Assembly: GCA_051530055.1 (NCBI GenBank)
Contig: CM121341.1
Span: forward strand, 744,001-808,000
Source: Neoechinorhynchus agilis
Lineage: Eukaryota > Acanthocephala
DNA: 64,000 nucleotides
Direction of reading: 5' to 3'
Below are positions 1-13,664 of this stretch, piece by piece. A program made the position numbers and the translations under genes. The notes below the pieces were generated by a model. That model was not told where the DNA came from. It was given only the letters and a program-made list of their open reading frames with translations, and ran no database searches. The first letter of the stretch is position 1. Each line of letters begins with the position of its first letter.

Positions 1-168
1 AACCTCACTGCGACTTAACCGAATTTCAGTGTGGAATTATTTTCAGCACTACAGTGTACAGATTAGAAGTTTGTCGGAAAATGCGATAATATACGAAACT
101 GAATAAGCGATCCCGCCAATGATTTACTGTTCCTTGCTGTGATTTTGTCACATCAAAATAATTTTTAG

Positions 169-3100
169 ACAACCCTTTCAATAAGGAAAACGTTGGGCAA
201 CCAATTTAAACAATCAATGGAACATCTTATGGAGACAATGGGTATGCGGCACCCATATTTCATTAGATGTATCAAACCAAACGAAAACAAATCTGATAAT
301 GTGCGCTGATGTTTATGGCTCATCGTTTTATCAATAAAATCAAATTTGTAGGAATTCAATCGTTCTTTAATTACCAAGCAGCTGAGATACTCCGGGATGT
401 TAGAAACGATAACAATCAGACGGGCAGGATATCCGATCAGACATTTGTTCCGGGATTTTGTTCCGCGGTACTACTTAGTTTTGAAATTGGCAGTTCCGTA
501 TGCTCAAGGAATGAACGACGCTGAGTTGGCAAGGCAAATCTGCAATAAGTCCCTCAAACAGTCAGATTATCAAATTGGTAAAACAAAGGTTTTCTTAAAA
601 GTGTGTATTATCGTTAGAAAGTGAATGAAAAATTCTAAGAATAAATTAATCAGGACCAAGGTAACGCCGATGTTGAAAAGGCTAGACATGATGTCCTTTC
701 TGAAAGCATCATTGGAATTCAATCGATAATAAGAAATTGGGCAAATGCCAGGATTTTCGAGCGTATTAGGAAATCCACCGTTTGTGTACAGTCATATTAT
801 AGGAATTCGGAGCAGCAACGATCATATGCAAAGGTATAGACACCAATGTTGCTATTTGAATAATTTTGAACCACCTAGATGCGACGCGGCTTTATGCGAT
901 TGCAATCAATTTACCATTCAGAATTGATATCGAAAAGATACGATAGCTTAATGCAAAATCTTCCCCAATTACAGGTAATGCCTTCAAACCTTCAATTTTT
1001 CTACGCTTGATCGAAGCGTTTATAAGGCCCAGTATTGATTCCATAGTTTCTTACTTTTAGCAACAATGTCGCAATTATTTGCTCAGAAGCATCAACCAGA
1101 GAATGGCTTTGACTGTAATGGCCTTCCAGGAAGAAGTCCGCCGATACCTTGCGAGCCGCCAAATTCAAACTATTATAATGAAGGCAAGCAGCTATATTCT
1201 AGCCATCGGAATTTTATCCCATATCGTGAAATTATCCCTTGCGGTACATGCAAGCGAACGTGCCCATTTTTAACCAAGCAGAATAATTTTTACTAAAAGA
1301 ACGGACAGTTGCAGTTTTTTCACTCATTCATGGGTAAAAGGGGAAATCTAGATGGAAAAACTACATGCCATTTTACATTTCGCTATTTACGGGCTCAAAA
1401 TAAATATGATTATTTATTTCCAAAAAGAACGCACCAAGATTATCCTTACTGCGGAACCTTTCCCGTGTTCGTACATGCACTTCAATTATTTTCATTGCTT
1501 TGAATAGCACTTTATAAGGCCCGAAAATTAAAAATAATTCTAGGAGGAGGAAATACGGGATGCTGAAAAGAAGAGAAAAGATCAGGAACGAAAATTGACA
1601 AGGACAGTTGGACCAGTACGAGCGAAGGCTGAAGCCGACCGCAAGTTCGAGGTAAGACGATGTCTATAATTTCAAAAACGTTTGAGTGTATTTAGATCAC
1701 TATAAGTGAAATAACAAGAAATTATGAAATTCTCGAGGATTACGAGAAATCGCAGGCTGAGAATAAAATGAAGAAAATCGACGAACTGAACATGCGGCGT
1801 CATGAAGTTTTGAGTGAACAGCAACTCGTAGATAGAGCATTTAGAGGTGTATTCGACGATGAAGGACCCGATAAAACGGTATTACCTATCTAATCAAAGC
1901 CAATAATATCATTATTTAGGAAGAAGAGGTTGAATTAGATTTGGCTGAATTCAAGTTTCAAGTTTATGCAAAAAGGAATTTCGCTAACGGTGCAACGCCG
2001 TCGCACATTTCGACCGCCCTGAATTCCTCTTTGTTGAAACAACAGAATAAACTCTATGAAATGGTTAGCGTGTTCAAAGAGCAGTGAATTTTTATTGGCG
2101 TTTTCCATGTTTACAGGCTGCGGCTTCTTCATTTATAGTTTTACTGAAATATATGGGTGACATTAAACTAAAGAAACAAAAAAGTAAAATGAAGAATATG
2201 ACGGTTGCCGAATTTCTCCTTGCAAATGTTTCGTCGAGGCTTCTAATTGATGACCAAACTGAACTTGATCAACTAGCAGAAAGCTTTCGCGGTGTTGTAA
2301 GTATAAAGGAGCATTACAAAAAAACGTCTAAATTTTAATTTCTTAGGAAATCAATGAGAAGAATCTGATTAAGCATTCGTTTCTACCCAAAGTGGAACTT
2401 ACTCCCTTTGAAAGCATCCAATACATTGTCGGTCTTGGAGTGTTTATCCGAGATTTGAGGTAAAAACGGGTTTTTGTCGAATAGTTAATGAATTTTGATT
2501 AAAGAGATGAAATTTACTGTCAAATCATGAAACAGCTAACTGCGAACGATTCTGTGGAAAATTTCGCTAAAGGATGGATACTACTTCTTATCACCGCTGC
2601 ATTCTTTGCCCCCTCAGAGGAAGTAAGTATCATCGAATATAAATGGTTACGTGAGTTTTAAAATTGAACAATAATGATTTTTGTCTTTCTTTTCTTAGTT
2701 TTGTCACCCAATGGGAATTTAAGTTCACTAATTTATTTCCCCGATATTCAACCTCTCGGACTTTCCGGCATTTCCTCAAGGTTTGTCACTGTTAAAGTGT
2801 TAAATCCGCAACGTTCAAGTGCGGATTTAACACTTTAACAAAGACAAACCTTGAGGAAATTTCGGAATTATCCGAGAGGCGAAATTATCGGGGAAATAAA
2901 TTAATGAATTTAAATCTAAGAGGTGCAAAACTATGAAAAGCGAGAATAATGATTTCATAAAAATACAATCAATTGATATTCATTTAGCTTCTGAAATATC
3001 TTAAATCATTCTTAAAGAGTGGTCCAAAGGCGTACGGAAGGTTGGGATTGCATCGATTGGCTAGAGTAGTAAAGAACGGACAACGAAGTGGTGCTCCTAC

Positions 3101-6100
3101 CCATTTTGAATGCCAGGTTTGTCCGAAAATTAGAATATACGCATTTAAATCGGTTAGTGAGTAGGCGCTAAAAGCGAGAACCCCTATGGAAATCTCAGTT
3201 ACACTCATGGACGACAGTGTAACCAGCATTTATATTGATTCGACAACGACGGGAAAAGAAGCCGTTGGATCCGTAGCTGCGAAATTAAAAATTCGAGACA
3301 TTTACGGGTTTGGTGTACGAGCGACTGTATTTGGCACATCCCAAATAATTTACGATACCGATCACGTCTTGGACGCTGTGGAGGTGTGCGAAAATTATAC
3401 GCTCAAAGTGGGAATTCCACTGTCGAGTATGCCGATAAAATTTTTCCTGATGAAAGTATTTTTTGCGCCTTGGTCGATTCCTTACGACGACAGTACTGCA
3501 GTTCGATTGATATATCAACAGTTTCTTAGAGGCCTCCGATACGGGGAATATCCATGTGGTTCGGTTGGTGCCTTTATATAAAAGATTTTTGTTAATTTTA
3601 TTTGGAATAGGACGAAGAACATGCTTATTTTGCTGTACAAGCGTATTATGCAGACGTTGGTCCAAAGCTGACGGTAGGAGATTTTGACTCTTTCTTACCA
3701 AAAGTGACAGACGAATTGGACTTTCAATCAAAAAGAAGTCGACAGGAGTATTCTTCGATTTTTCAGAGGACATTTTCCGAGCTGGTTCCGGATCTTAAGG
3801 TAGGTGCTTTACGCTGCACTTTTCGAGTGCGTCTCAAACTTTAACTCGGGTGTTGTTGGCATAAAACCTTAAAAAATATTTAAATAGGCTGAATTTCACG
3901 ACAATGAAGAAGGCCGAGAAAGAGTACGAGCATTAATCGTGGATGAAATGAAGTATAGATGGCCGATAAAGTTTGCAAGGATAATAAGTGATGTCGATAT
4001 ATCCGGTCCTACAACATCATATGAAGGAACAGATCTTGTGATGACATGGAAAGCACTAAGTCTCAGTATAGATAATCGAATAGTTCACTCGTTTCTGTAC
4101 CCAGAAATTGTCGAAGTCAGCCCAGTGAGGTTGTGTTGTTTCCAGTGAAACCATTTTTAATTCCTTTTTGTAGGCCACATGATCATAAGCGATCAAAAGA
4201 ATCTTTTACCGTTGTAACGCCGCTTGCCAATTTTGTAATGAGCAGTGCACGAGCTAAAATGCTAAGAAACACAATTAGAGATTTCATGGAAAATCTTCGG
4301 CAACGGTCACGCTACGCTGTAGCCACCAAGGACTATAAACCAGAAGGTATTTCAGTTCTTAAGGAGAGTTAGAAGTTTTGTGTTCAAATGTTATAGATAG
4401 AAAACACGGTCTGATAATCCAGATAAATATGAGAACTTTAGTCTATAACTAATTTCGAACCCGAGAATAATTATTTTTTCGAAGTTTTATTTTTTTGGAT
4501 TTATGATTAAGGTGTCAACCTAGAAAGATATTTGATAAAATGCATACAATGCATTGCTTAAAAATCAGTGCTAAAATCACCTTTTTCGCCTCTGGTGCCT
4601 ATAATTCCCAGAAATACTTTAAATTTAAAAATTGGGTGCAACAACGCTCCAAAGAAGTTCAATTTTACGTAAGCTCCATAAGGTTTAACCAAAATAATAT
4701 GTAGAAATGAAGAACTTTGTGTTTTATTTCGCAATCTTTTTCCTGAGTAGGTCGCGGATCTGGTAACTTGGCACTTCGAAGAGGTGATCTTGTAAATCTA
4801 TACGTTGACGATGGCGGTAAGCGAATTCTGCGTGATGGCTTCATGGAAGGAGAAAACGATCGAAACGGTCACGAAGGTCAATTTCCAGCGGATTCTGTAT
4901 ACGTGATTCCAACCGGAGATAAACCGAACGCCGAAGTGATGCTAAGCATTGTTCAGTTACCCTTCAAGGAGATTTCCAAATACTTGTTGCGTGATGAAAC
5001 ATCGAAGGATGTGTTCCCTGAGTGGCGAAGTTTTGCGATGCGAAATATCGGTCCAAGTGCTGCAGCAAGCAAGGAATGGGATAGAAGCAGTGAAAGACTG
5101 ATAATGTACCAAAAGAGTCCTTTAAAAACTCCTTTGTTGACAGAAATAATGGCTGACAAAGAGGTTGGACCTCCTCTAAAAACACTCGGTGCAAGTGCCT
5201 TGAATTGTTTTATCGCTATTCTGGCATATGGACAACTTCCAAGAAAAGGATTTAAAAAAGGATATTGTCAAAGAATAATTGACGATGTATTCGCGCCTTG
5301 CTTAGCGGTCTCAGCAAATGTTAGTTAGTTATCGTCTTTAGACGGATGAACGAATAAAAATTTAGAAAGACGACTCCAATTTGTTGAGGGATGAAATCTA
5401 TTGCCAAATTTTGAAGCAATTGATGGGACCACCTGCAGATGTATTTGAACGGATGTGGGAATTAATGTGGCTCGCTACCGGTTTATTCGTTCCTAGAAGA
5501 GAACTTCTAGATGTTATTATCCATTATTTGCGAACTCGAGATAACAAAGTTGCCGATTCTTGTGTCAATCGACTTTTCATGATCAAAGAGTAAGTTTGTT
5601 TTTAGTTTACTTTATCATATTTCAGTGATTAGGAAGGGACAACGGAAACTCCCGCCAACACTACTTGAAATTGATACCGCACAGAAACGAGCGTATCGAT
5701 TGTTCCATTTGGTTGCACTGCCTGATAACAGTCAAGAACGAATTGAGGTCGACTGCGTTTGTAAAATACAGGATCTTGAAAAACGTCTTGGATCGAGATT
5801 AGGAATCAAGATTCCGGACGAATTTAAAATGGTTCTAAAAACCAAAAGTGGAGGTTTGAATCTTTCGCTAAAAATAACTTAATAAGAATAACATTTCAAG
5901 TGCATTCAATTCCCGAAGGAACGTATTTTTTCGATTTCCTCAGAGAATTGGGAGATAAATTCATTACTTCTAAAGGGTTTAAAGGTACAACTTTCCTTCA
6001 ATATTTCATTTGTAAAGTCGTGTATATTCGTTTCTGTCAAAAGACGCTGTAGATCTTCGATTCGTATATGAATTAATTTATGTTCGATATTTGTGGATAA

Positions 6101-7994
6101 ATGTCGTACCAGGAGAAAATCCCCGCCTTGACATTGCCTTTCATTATCCCCAGGTTTGGTACATTTCTTGCAAATACAGATTTGACAGAGAGTTTAGGAA
6201 AGTCAAAAATACTTGCAAGGACATTATACAGTAACACCTGACGATGCAGTCGAAATCGCTGCTTTGATTTACAGGGCTAAGTTCGGCCAAGACACAACTC
6301 GATTTGCTTACTTAAGGTATTTATTAGTTTTTAATCTTTTTAAAATGAAAGATTAGCCGAGAGTTCCGAGAATATATACCAAAAGAGGTTGTCGTTCAAC
6401 TGGATTCTGAAGCGTGGGTAACTGTGAGTGTTAACTTTTCTCCAGTAAAAGCATTTATAATTAAATTTTGTTTTATCAATAGAGGATTGAGGATGCTTAC
6501 CTTGAAAAGGAAAACGTATCAGCTGACGGCGCAAAAGTTGACCTTGTACGGATGCTTAACAAATATCCACAATTTGGAACTAGCATTTATCCTGTTAAGG
6601 TATTTTCAATGTCTTATTCATAATAATTAAGCTTAGAAAAATAGCAAACGACTAATCGAAGATTCCCAGCAGACATAATCATTTCTGTTAGCAAACGAGG
6701 AGTTGGCATTGCCGATGCTGCTTCCAAGGTTTCGGTTTTGTATTTTTCCTTCGATATTATAACAAGCTCTAAACATTTTAGAAGGAATTGGCTCATGGTC
6801 GGTACAATAGACAAATGGAATTCCGAGTAACTAAAGGGCAATTCCACATTACTTTAGACCCAAGTACGAGGATCCTATGCGAAACATCGAATGTAAGATT
6901 TGCGTGAAGGTTCGGGTTCACCGCCGTCGATCGTTTAACCACCACTCGTTTTTCATGGTGCCAAATGGCAAGCCACCATAAAATTTTGAATTATTTAAAA
7001 CTAAATACTCGAATAGTAATAATTTAAATGATGATATTAAATTTACATAATGGTTGAAATGGCGAATTCTTGGTATGTTGAATTCTTGATGAGTGCCTAA
7101 ACACGTAAAATGGGTTTAAATCATCGTTTTCACTTTCACAGTAGGAACAAAATCTTTTTGAAAATGTCGGTATGTGAGGTACCGGGCACTGATGATGAAC
7201 CCGGCGATGTTCTAAACGTATTTAATCAAAAACATTTATCAGGTGAAGACCTAAATAATACTTCTTTATAAAAAGGCTTGATTTTTATACCGGTGCCATG
7301 ACTTTCTATTCAGTTGCTTTTAAGAACCAAACGAGTTGGTCGTTGAGATGGCGGTTCGCATGCAAATGCAAACCATATCGACTTATGGTTTCATAATTTT
7401 ATGAACATTTAAATACATTTCGCGGATCCGGTTTTTATAACTTAATCTCAACTACAGGAACAGCGAATAGCGGACCAAATTCTGGCTTACAGGAAACTCC
7501 TGGATAATGATGAAAATGAATCTGAGAATGAGCCTCCTTCCGCAATAGCACGAATCAATATGAGAGTTGACGACAACGACCAAACTCAGCTACCCCCAGA
7601 GTCGAGATATTCGACCCTCGATCCCGGAGTACAGCCACTGCGCGACTTTTCACCGAAGTCGGATGAATACAGTATACTCAGCAACCAATCCAACGACCCA
7701 TCTAAGGAGATGAGCGTTGCCAAATCAACAGAAGCGCCATCATTCAGAAGTGCACTTGGGCAGGAGCTTACAAGTGGATTCTCAATTTCATCAGGGCTGC
7801 CAAGGAATGAAGTTACTTCAGACCAGATAACCAGGCCAAACCGAATCAGCGATGATAGAAATACAAGTGATCGACCAAATCAAGGCTTATCTGAACTTGA
7901 GCGCTACCGTCAACTGGTTAATGCTTCAAGGCAACCAACACGACCACCACAACCACCACCTCCACCGAGTGATTCCAGAACAGAAGATTTTTAG
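169..7994 (+). CDS. MYO7A: Unconventional myosin VII heavy chain (3' two thirds; 5' end outside window)
   Basis: Actin-based motor, with a MyTH4-FERM tail that binds membrane and cargo partners. Seen in order: end of the motor (169-300, [12 protein letters not shown]; 352-600, [12 protein letters not shown] and [10 protein letters not shown]), degenerate IQ segments (about 660-1250), charged helix (1535-1900), MyTH4-1 (about 2110-3115), FERM-1 (about 3116-4346), SH3 (about 4753-4915), MyTH4-2 (about 5000-5600), FERM-2 (5626-6893, ending CETSN) and a last exon 7459-7994. Introns are mostly 45-60 nt with GT-AG ends, for example 301-351. Longer ones lie at about 2632-2985, 4347-4752 and 6894-7458. 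The splice at 6893/7459 stays in frame and continues the FERM-2 end as [15 protein letters not shown], followed by a Pro-rich tail of about 150 residues (ends [16 protein letters not shown]) not found in vertebrate MYO7A. A polyA signal AATAAA lies near 8040. Family assignment is firm; some exon edges are approximate. Confidence 0.9.
2715..2915. repeat. Foldback (MITE-like) hairpin in a myosin intron
   Basis: Two arms of about 90 nt are near-perfect reverse complements. The left arm runs from AATTTAAGTTCACTAATTTA and the right arm ends in TTAATGAATTTAAAT; both contain the AAGTGTTAAATCCGCA core. It sits wholly within the intron between the two halves of MyTH4-1, so the host reading frame is unaffected. 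Similar cores recur near 29,413-29,541 and 16,940-17,045, which suggests a dispersed non-autonomous family. No transposase is visible. Confidence 0.75.
7187..7235 (+). repeat. Fragment of dispersed palindromic repeat family 1
   Basis: GATGATGAACCCGGCGATGTTC followed by a TTTAATC run, in the last long intron of the myosin gene. Related copies lie at 9451-9513, 25,450-25,605, 44,925-45,000 and 59,740-60,240, with the consensus GATGAACCCGACGAGGTTCG then CAGAACGTCTTTAAT. Confidence 0.5.
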
Positions 7995-9617
7995 CATGTA
8001 ACCTCGCATGCACACTTGGCCCATAGTGATGTGAGGTGGAAATAAATTTATATTAAGGCATTAAAGTACACCAAAGGCATATAAGTCCTATTGAAAATCA
8101 GTTTTCGGAAGTTTCAAAACTTTTGTTCATAGCATTACCTCTCTTTCTGGAGCATTCCTGCAACTCTCATTCAGCATACTTGGCATTCCGCTTTCGTAAA
8201 CAACATAGACACTCATTTAGTGTTCATCAGGTTAAAAATGGCACAGGAATGAGTTTCCTGATTAATAATAAACAATTCGGAACTACCGGATGCTTATATG
8301 CCTTTTGAGAATCAGAAAAGATATCAGCACTAAGGGCAAGAAATTCATCAGGACATATAACGGTATGTAGTGCCAGGCATCCTGTGCTAAGCCCCATTCG
8401 TCTTCTGGGATTCAGTCCAGTTCTTATGTAGGTCATACATACTTGGAAAATGATTGATGTTATAAGAAAACATTTAGTGCCCTTTTGTCTCTTTCCCTTT
8501 AGCAAATCTAATTTTGTCTTTTATTCGGCACTGTGCGCCATAATACCTGGGAATTTTTGCTTTCTATGCATGTCTGAACCAAAAAAATTAAATCAACATT
8601 TATTTAGAATCAAAAAATGAACAAATAACCACAGGAACGACATCACGGTGCGTATAAACTGTCCCTGATTCATGCTAATATTAAGAACACCCTGTAAGAA
8701 AAAAGCCCAAGATCTCCCCTTGTTTACTTTATTCACTCATGTCAATACTTCACCGAGTCTTAATCTAATGAAATCAACCCAAAAAAGCTTAGGTGCAAAA
8801 GTTTAACAGTCCACGCATGGAACTGGTTATGGGCAAAATCGCCATTTTGTAAAGGCTTTATGCTATTTTATTAGAATTAATATACCCAGAACCGATCACC
8901 ATAATGGTTTTTGTCACTAACAGAGAAGGCATCTTTCATAAAATATTGAAGCACTTTCAGCATCATTATCCCTAAGCAGCAAAAAAACTGAGAGCAACAC
9001 TTTTGCCACTTTGATATTCCTTACAGATTTTCAACATCGTCTAAGCGAATTCCATAATCTTCAATGCTTAAATGGAATTATGGCTTGAAACACTATTTTT
9101 CAAAGAGAAGAAATCAGGTAAATAATCAGCACTTAAATGGAACATTCGTCCATGTATATCACCTTTCTATGAGATTTTTTCTTAACCCACTGCCATGCAA
9201 CAATCAGCCACATTCATTATCTTTTGTCTGGCACATACAGTTTACCTAATCGTCGATCTAAATCCACATGGATATTGTCTACTTCCATTTGCAGCTAACG
9301 TATTCATCATATCGTTAAACGGTGGCTTTTTGTTCAGCTTTCTGAAGAGGCATTGGGCAGGATTTAGGTCCCCGTTTATTTAATGTTTTAAATTTTCGAA
9401 AAAGGTATATAAAGATTGTCGATATGTGAGGGGGTACCGGGGTAATTGATTAAATTTGCTATTTAGTTAAAGACGTTCTGCGAACCTTGTCGGGTTCATC
9501 ATCATTTCAAAAAAAAGCTGTTAAATGGTTATTCTGTTCTCACACGCTTTTGTGGTTAATCTTATTTGTTACATTTTGTTAGCTATGAAGGCAGAGTTTG
9601 TATCCTCGTTGGTCATT
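7995..9617. other. Intergenic stretch after myosin
   Basis: The start is the myosin 3' UTR (AATAAA near 8040). I see no protein with family features, no RNA gene and no strong repeat, apart from an inverted family-1 fragment at 9451-9513 (reverse complement of the GATGAACCCGACAAGGTTCG motif). Short open frames here are AT-rich and unsupported. Confidence 0.5.
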
Positions 9618-11162
9618 CTCTTTAAAGGTAAAACCTTACGCTTCAGACATCGTTCTGATCCTGGAATTTAGCATTTTAAATCAATTATTCTCGGTTTAGG
9701 GGAAGCATTTTATTCTTCTAACCGGATATCTCTCAATAACATTTTCTAGATAACAATTTTGAATAGTTCAGGCGATGATTCCTATTATCAATTGTCGTCC
9801 CAAGAGTAATCGCGCATTCTTTATTTATAAAAAGATCTAGAGCTACTAATCATCAATATGATTGCATGGTACTAACTTGGCAAACATTATCGTATTGATC
9901 TGTGCGTTGGAAAGAGGGCTTCCACCGGGTGAAGATTTGGGTAAAGATTTAAATAACATTTCTCCGAATACGATATAGCGCGTATGTTTAATTTCGATAG
10001 CCGGATGGGGTTATTTACGCTGGATGGCCGAATTCTTTTTAAAGGTAAAACCTTACGCTTCTGACATCGTTCTGATCCTGGAATTTAGCATTTTAAATCA
10101 ATTATTCTCGGTTTAGGGGAAGCATTTTATTCTTCTAACCGGATATCTCTCAATAACATTTTCTAGATAACAATTTTGAATAGTTCAGGCGATGATTCCT
10201 ATTATCAATTGTCGTCCCAAGAGTAATCGCGCATTCTTTATTTATAAAAAGATCTAGAGCTACTAATCATCAATATGATTGCATGGTACTAACTTGGCAA
10301 ACATTATCGTATTGATCTGTGCGTTGGAAAGAGGGCTTCCACCGGGTGAAGATTTGGGTAAAGATTTAAATAACATTTCTCCGAATACGATATAGCGCGT
10401 ATGTTTAATTTCGATAGCCGGATGGGGTTATTTACGCTGGATGGCTGAATTCTTTTTAAAGGTAAAACCTTACGCTTCTGACATCGTTCTGATCCTGGAA
10501 TTTAGCATTTTAAATCAATTATTCTCGGTTTAGGGGAAGCATTTTATTCTTCTAACCGGATATCTCTCAATAACATTTTCTAGATAACAATTTTGAATAG
10601 TTCAGGCGATGATTCCTATTATCAATTGTCGTCCCAAGAGTAATCGCGCATTCTTTATTTATAAAAAGATCTAGAGCTACTAATCATCAATATGATTGCA
10701 TGGTACTAACTTGGCAAACATTATCGTATTGATCTGTGCGTTGGAAAGAGGGCTTCCACCGGGTGAAGATTTGGGTAAAGATTTAAATAACATTTCTCCG
10801 AATACGATATAGCGCGTATGTTTAATTTCGATAGCCGGATGGGGTTATTTACGCTGGATGGCCGAATTCTTTTTAAAGGTAAAACCTTACGCTTCTGACA
10901 TCGTTCTGATCCTGGAATTTAGCATTTTAAATCAATTATTCTCGGTTTAGGGGAAGCATTTTATTCTTCTAACCGGATATCTCTCAATAACATCTTCTAG
11001 ATAACAATTTTGAATAGTTCAGGCGATGATTCCTATTATCAATTGTCGTCCCAAGAGTAATCGCGCATTCTTTATTTATAAAAAGATCTAGAGCTACTAA
11101 TCATCAATATGATTGCATGGTACTAACTTGGCAAACATTATCGTATTGATCTGTGCGTTGGA
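9618..11162. repeat. Tandem array, 417-bp unit, about 3.7 copies
   Basis: The string AAAGGTAAAACCTTACGCTT starts at 9624, 10041, 10458 and 10875, an exact 417-bp period. The units differ at only a few bases (for example CTTCAGACATC against CTTCTGACATC). The last copy stops near 11,162, where GTGCGTTGG runs into unrelated sequence. No long open frame crosses the array. Near-identity suggests recent amplification or active homogenisation, as in a small satellite. Confidence 0.95.
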
Positions 11163-13217
11163 GCTCTTTTTTCACTACAACTGTCAAGCACCGCATCTAT
11201 GAGGGTAGAAAACAAACTTATCACGCTAATCTGGTCTTAATTCATGTGGGCTCGGAGAAATTAATGACTTTCATTGCTAAAACGGCTCAGTTTTGCATTT
11301 GAAAACATATTTGCACGTGCCATTGAATCCACAATATAAATAGATGGAGGCGAAGTTCTTGGCATTGTGTCTGACTTCGGTTTCAATGGAACTGCTCGAA
11401 GAATCCCTGGTGGTTAGTATCCTGTGGAGCGTTGAGCAAATGCAATTTAATCAAGCATTTGCTTTATCCATAATCCTTAGCATTTTTTATCCTCAAACCT
11501 ACATGTATTTTAAATCAAAAGTGCATTGGAATAAATTTTACGTTCAATTCTTTGCAGATTTAAACTCTTGACATTTTAATCATATAATGAGTATCAAACA
11601 TTTATTTCCCATCATTTTGTACTGTTTACTTTTTGCCGTTTGCAAAAATGAACACGTTTTATCGTTTTAAATAGAAATTTTTATTTGCAAAATAGCTCGT
11701 TTTTCTCCGTTTAATTTTGTGAATGATTGATGCAAATCCTCTATTTACCGGAAATTTATATATTTATCATCGAAATCGCTACCAAATGTAGTGGAGGAAA
11801 ATAACTTAATTTCGAGATGACTAATTTGAAACATTTAAGCTTATGAAGTTTTTTGGATGCATATGTCGCGGTTTCCGCAAGCCATTTATTCGTATTTATA
11901 CTTATTGACGAATATCGACAATTTGCGACGTTCCTTCATTTTTACCACACATTAAGCGCCAAAAATCCGCTATATTATTCTGCCGTTATTCCATTATCTC
12001 CTTGATAGGTTTCGTTTAGGCAATTAGTGTTCCATATTCCTAGAATAAATCGCCTATGGGGTTGTGGTGCTCTTGCCAGCACCAATCCATTACTTGATAG
12101 CATTTTAAATTAACTAACAAAGACGAAGTCTGTGGATTCACTTATTTATAAGCTAAAACACCTAGTGGTTCCTTTCTTGTACTTTGAGGGTACGAGACTC
12201 CACATGCATAGCTTAGTCTAATTTGTGGAAGAATATCTCCACGATCTTGTATTGCCTTTATCATTTTCCTTCGAGATCAAGTCGACCTTCACCGGTTCTT
12301 GCAACCAGACAATACAGCAGGACTTTTCACCAGAGCTGCTGTATAATTGCAGACATGGCATCGGCACAAAAATTCCTATATAAATGGTGTTCCTTGGATT
12401 GACGCAGGATCCCACTCAAAACTAAAGTATTTCAATTCTTCACTCAAAGATCGCTAAATTAATATATGTAAAGAAATTTGATTAACCGCTAAGAGCACAA
12501 TCCATGCGAGAGGTACAATTGCAAATTAAAGTCTAGAGCAAAATTGTCGCTTGTTAAGTACCACAATGTTTCAAGGGGTAATTGTATTTTTAAATTTCCA
12601 TAAATCTAAATTTTTCTGCATTGGCAAGCTGAAACTTAAATGTATTAGGAACTCTCGTCATTATGACACAATGGCACTATCAGTTTTCGAGCTAGACGGT
12701 GAATATTTCCTTTTGTTACTCACGATGCTTTCATCTTCTTCGAAGTTTTCGCGTTTTTATCGATTCCGCCTACGGCTTTTCGTGAAGAGAGGACAAGGAA
12801 ATTAAGCGTTGGTTGAGTGTAGGGGATCAGACAGGTGGCTGAGTGTGAAAGATGCATTTTGCCACCGGCACATTAATTCACTCGTGGGACTGCTTTTTGT
12901 AAATAGGCGAAACGTCTCTTGGGATAGAAAGGCTTAAACAGAATTTTCAAAAGCAATATAACAACCGAGTGTCGCCAGCGATACTGAAAAGAAGGGCTCG
13001 AGTAGGTGGAAATCGCGATGGAAAAAACATATCGGGATAATGTTTATGGTATAAAACTAGGCATTGTGGCACAGTGCCCTTTATAGAAGACCAAAATGGT
13101 CTTATGAATTCCAATTAAAGTCATTTTTTAGGTTTTTACTAAAAAATTACGGTAAATTATGGCTCGAATACATTTGTTAGCTTTCCGCGTTTAATCTACT
13201 TACACTTAGTATCTAAA
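11163..13217. other. Intergenic stretch, nothing recognised
   Basis: AT-rich sequence with only short open frames that lack family motifs, splice context or recognisable repeats. I see no RNA gene. Confidence 0.4.
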
Positions 13218-13433
13218 TTAACTTTTCAACCAATAGTATTTCAAGCACCCCAATTTCTTTACCAGCTTTTTATTGCGTTCAATTTCGCATAGCATTTGAT
13301 TTTGTCCAATAATACTTGCATCAAATTTATCTGCATTTTTTGGAAGACGAAATGAATTTTTAGAGATTAGTATTTGTAGAAGGATGCCCGTTATTATTAA
13401 AATTTTCAATCTTTTTTGCATCAAAAATGGCAT
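13218..13433 (-). CDS. Possible small secreted peptide (weak)
   Basis: A 71-residue frame from MPFLMQKRLKIL with a hydrophobic stretch (LKILIITGILLQILI) resembling a signal peptide. A short basic tail follows with two cysteines (MLCEIERNKKL, KLGCLKYYW). The composition is biased by AT richness and there is no homology I recognise, so it may be chance. Both cysteines lie after the predicted cleavage zone, which is the only positive sign. Confidence 0.18.
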   Translation of the reverse strand: MPFLMQKRLKILIITGILLQILISKNSFRLPKNADKFDASIIGQNQMLCEIERNKKLVKKLGCLKYYWLKS

Positions 13434-13664
13434 TTGTTGGCCTATTGAGAGTTTGAAATTTATCACACTGACATTAGCTCCTAAATGCTTAAGGGAAAAC
13501 CTTATAAAAATTCGTTTTAAAGCTATTTTCTAAAATACTAATGCATTCTTTGGTTAATTCAGAACAACAATATCCGACTAATGTTTCCGTTTGAACCAAT
13601 TACAAGCGGCCATTAACCCCTCATCGATGGTAATCTTCTTTTCTCCGTAGCCATGCGTGCTCTA

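Noticed and set aside
3285-3773. Minus-strand 162-codon frame in the myosin FERM region
   Set aside because: Shadow of the FERM-1 exons, which match myosin VII on the plus strand.
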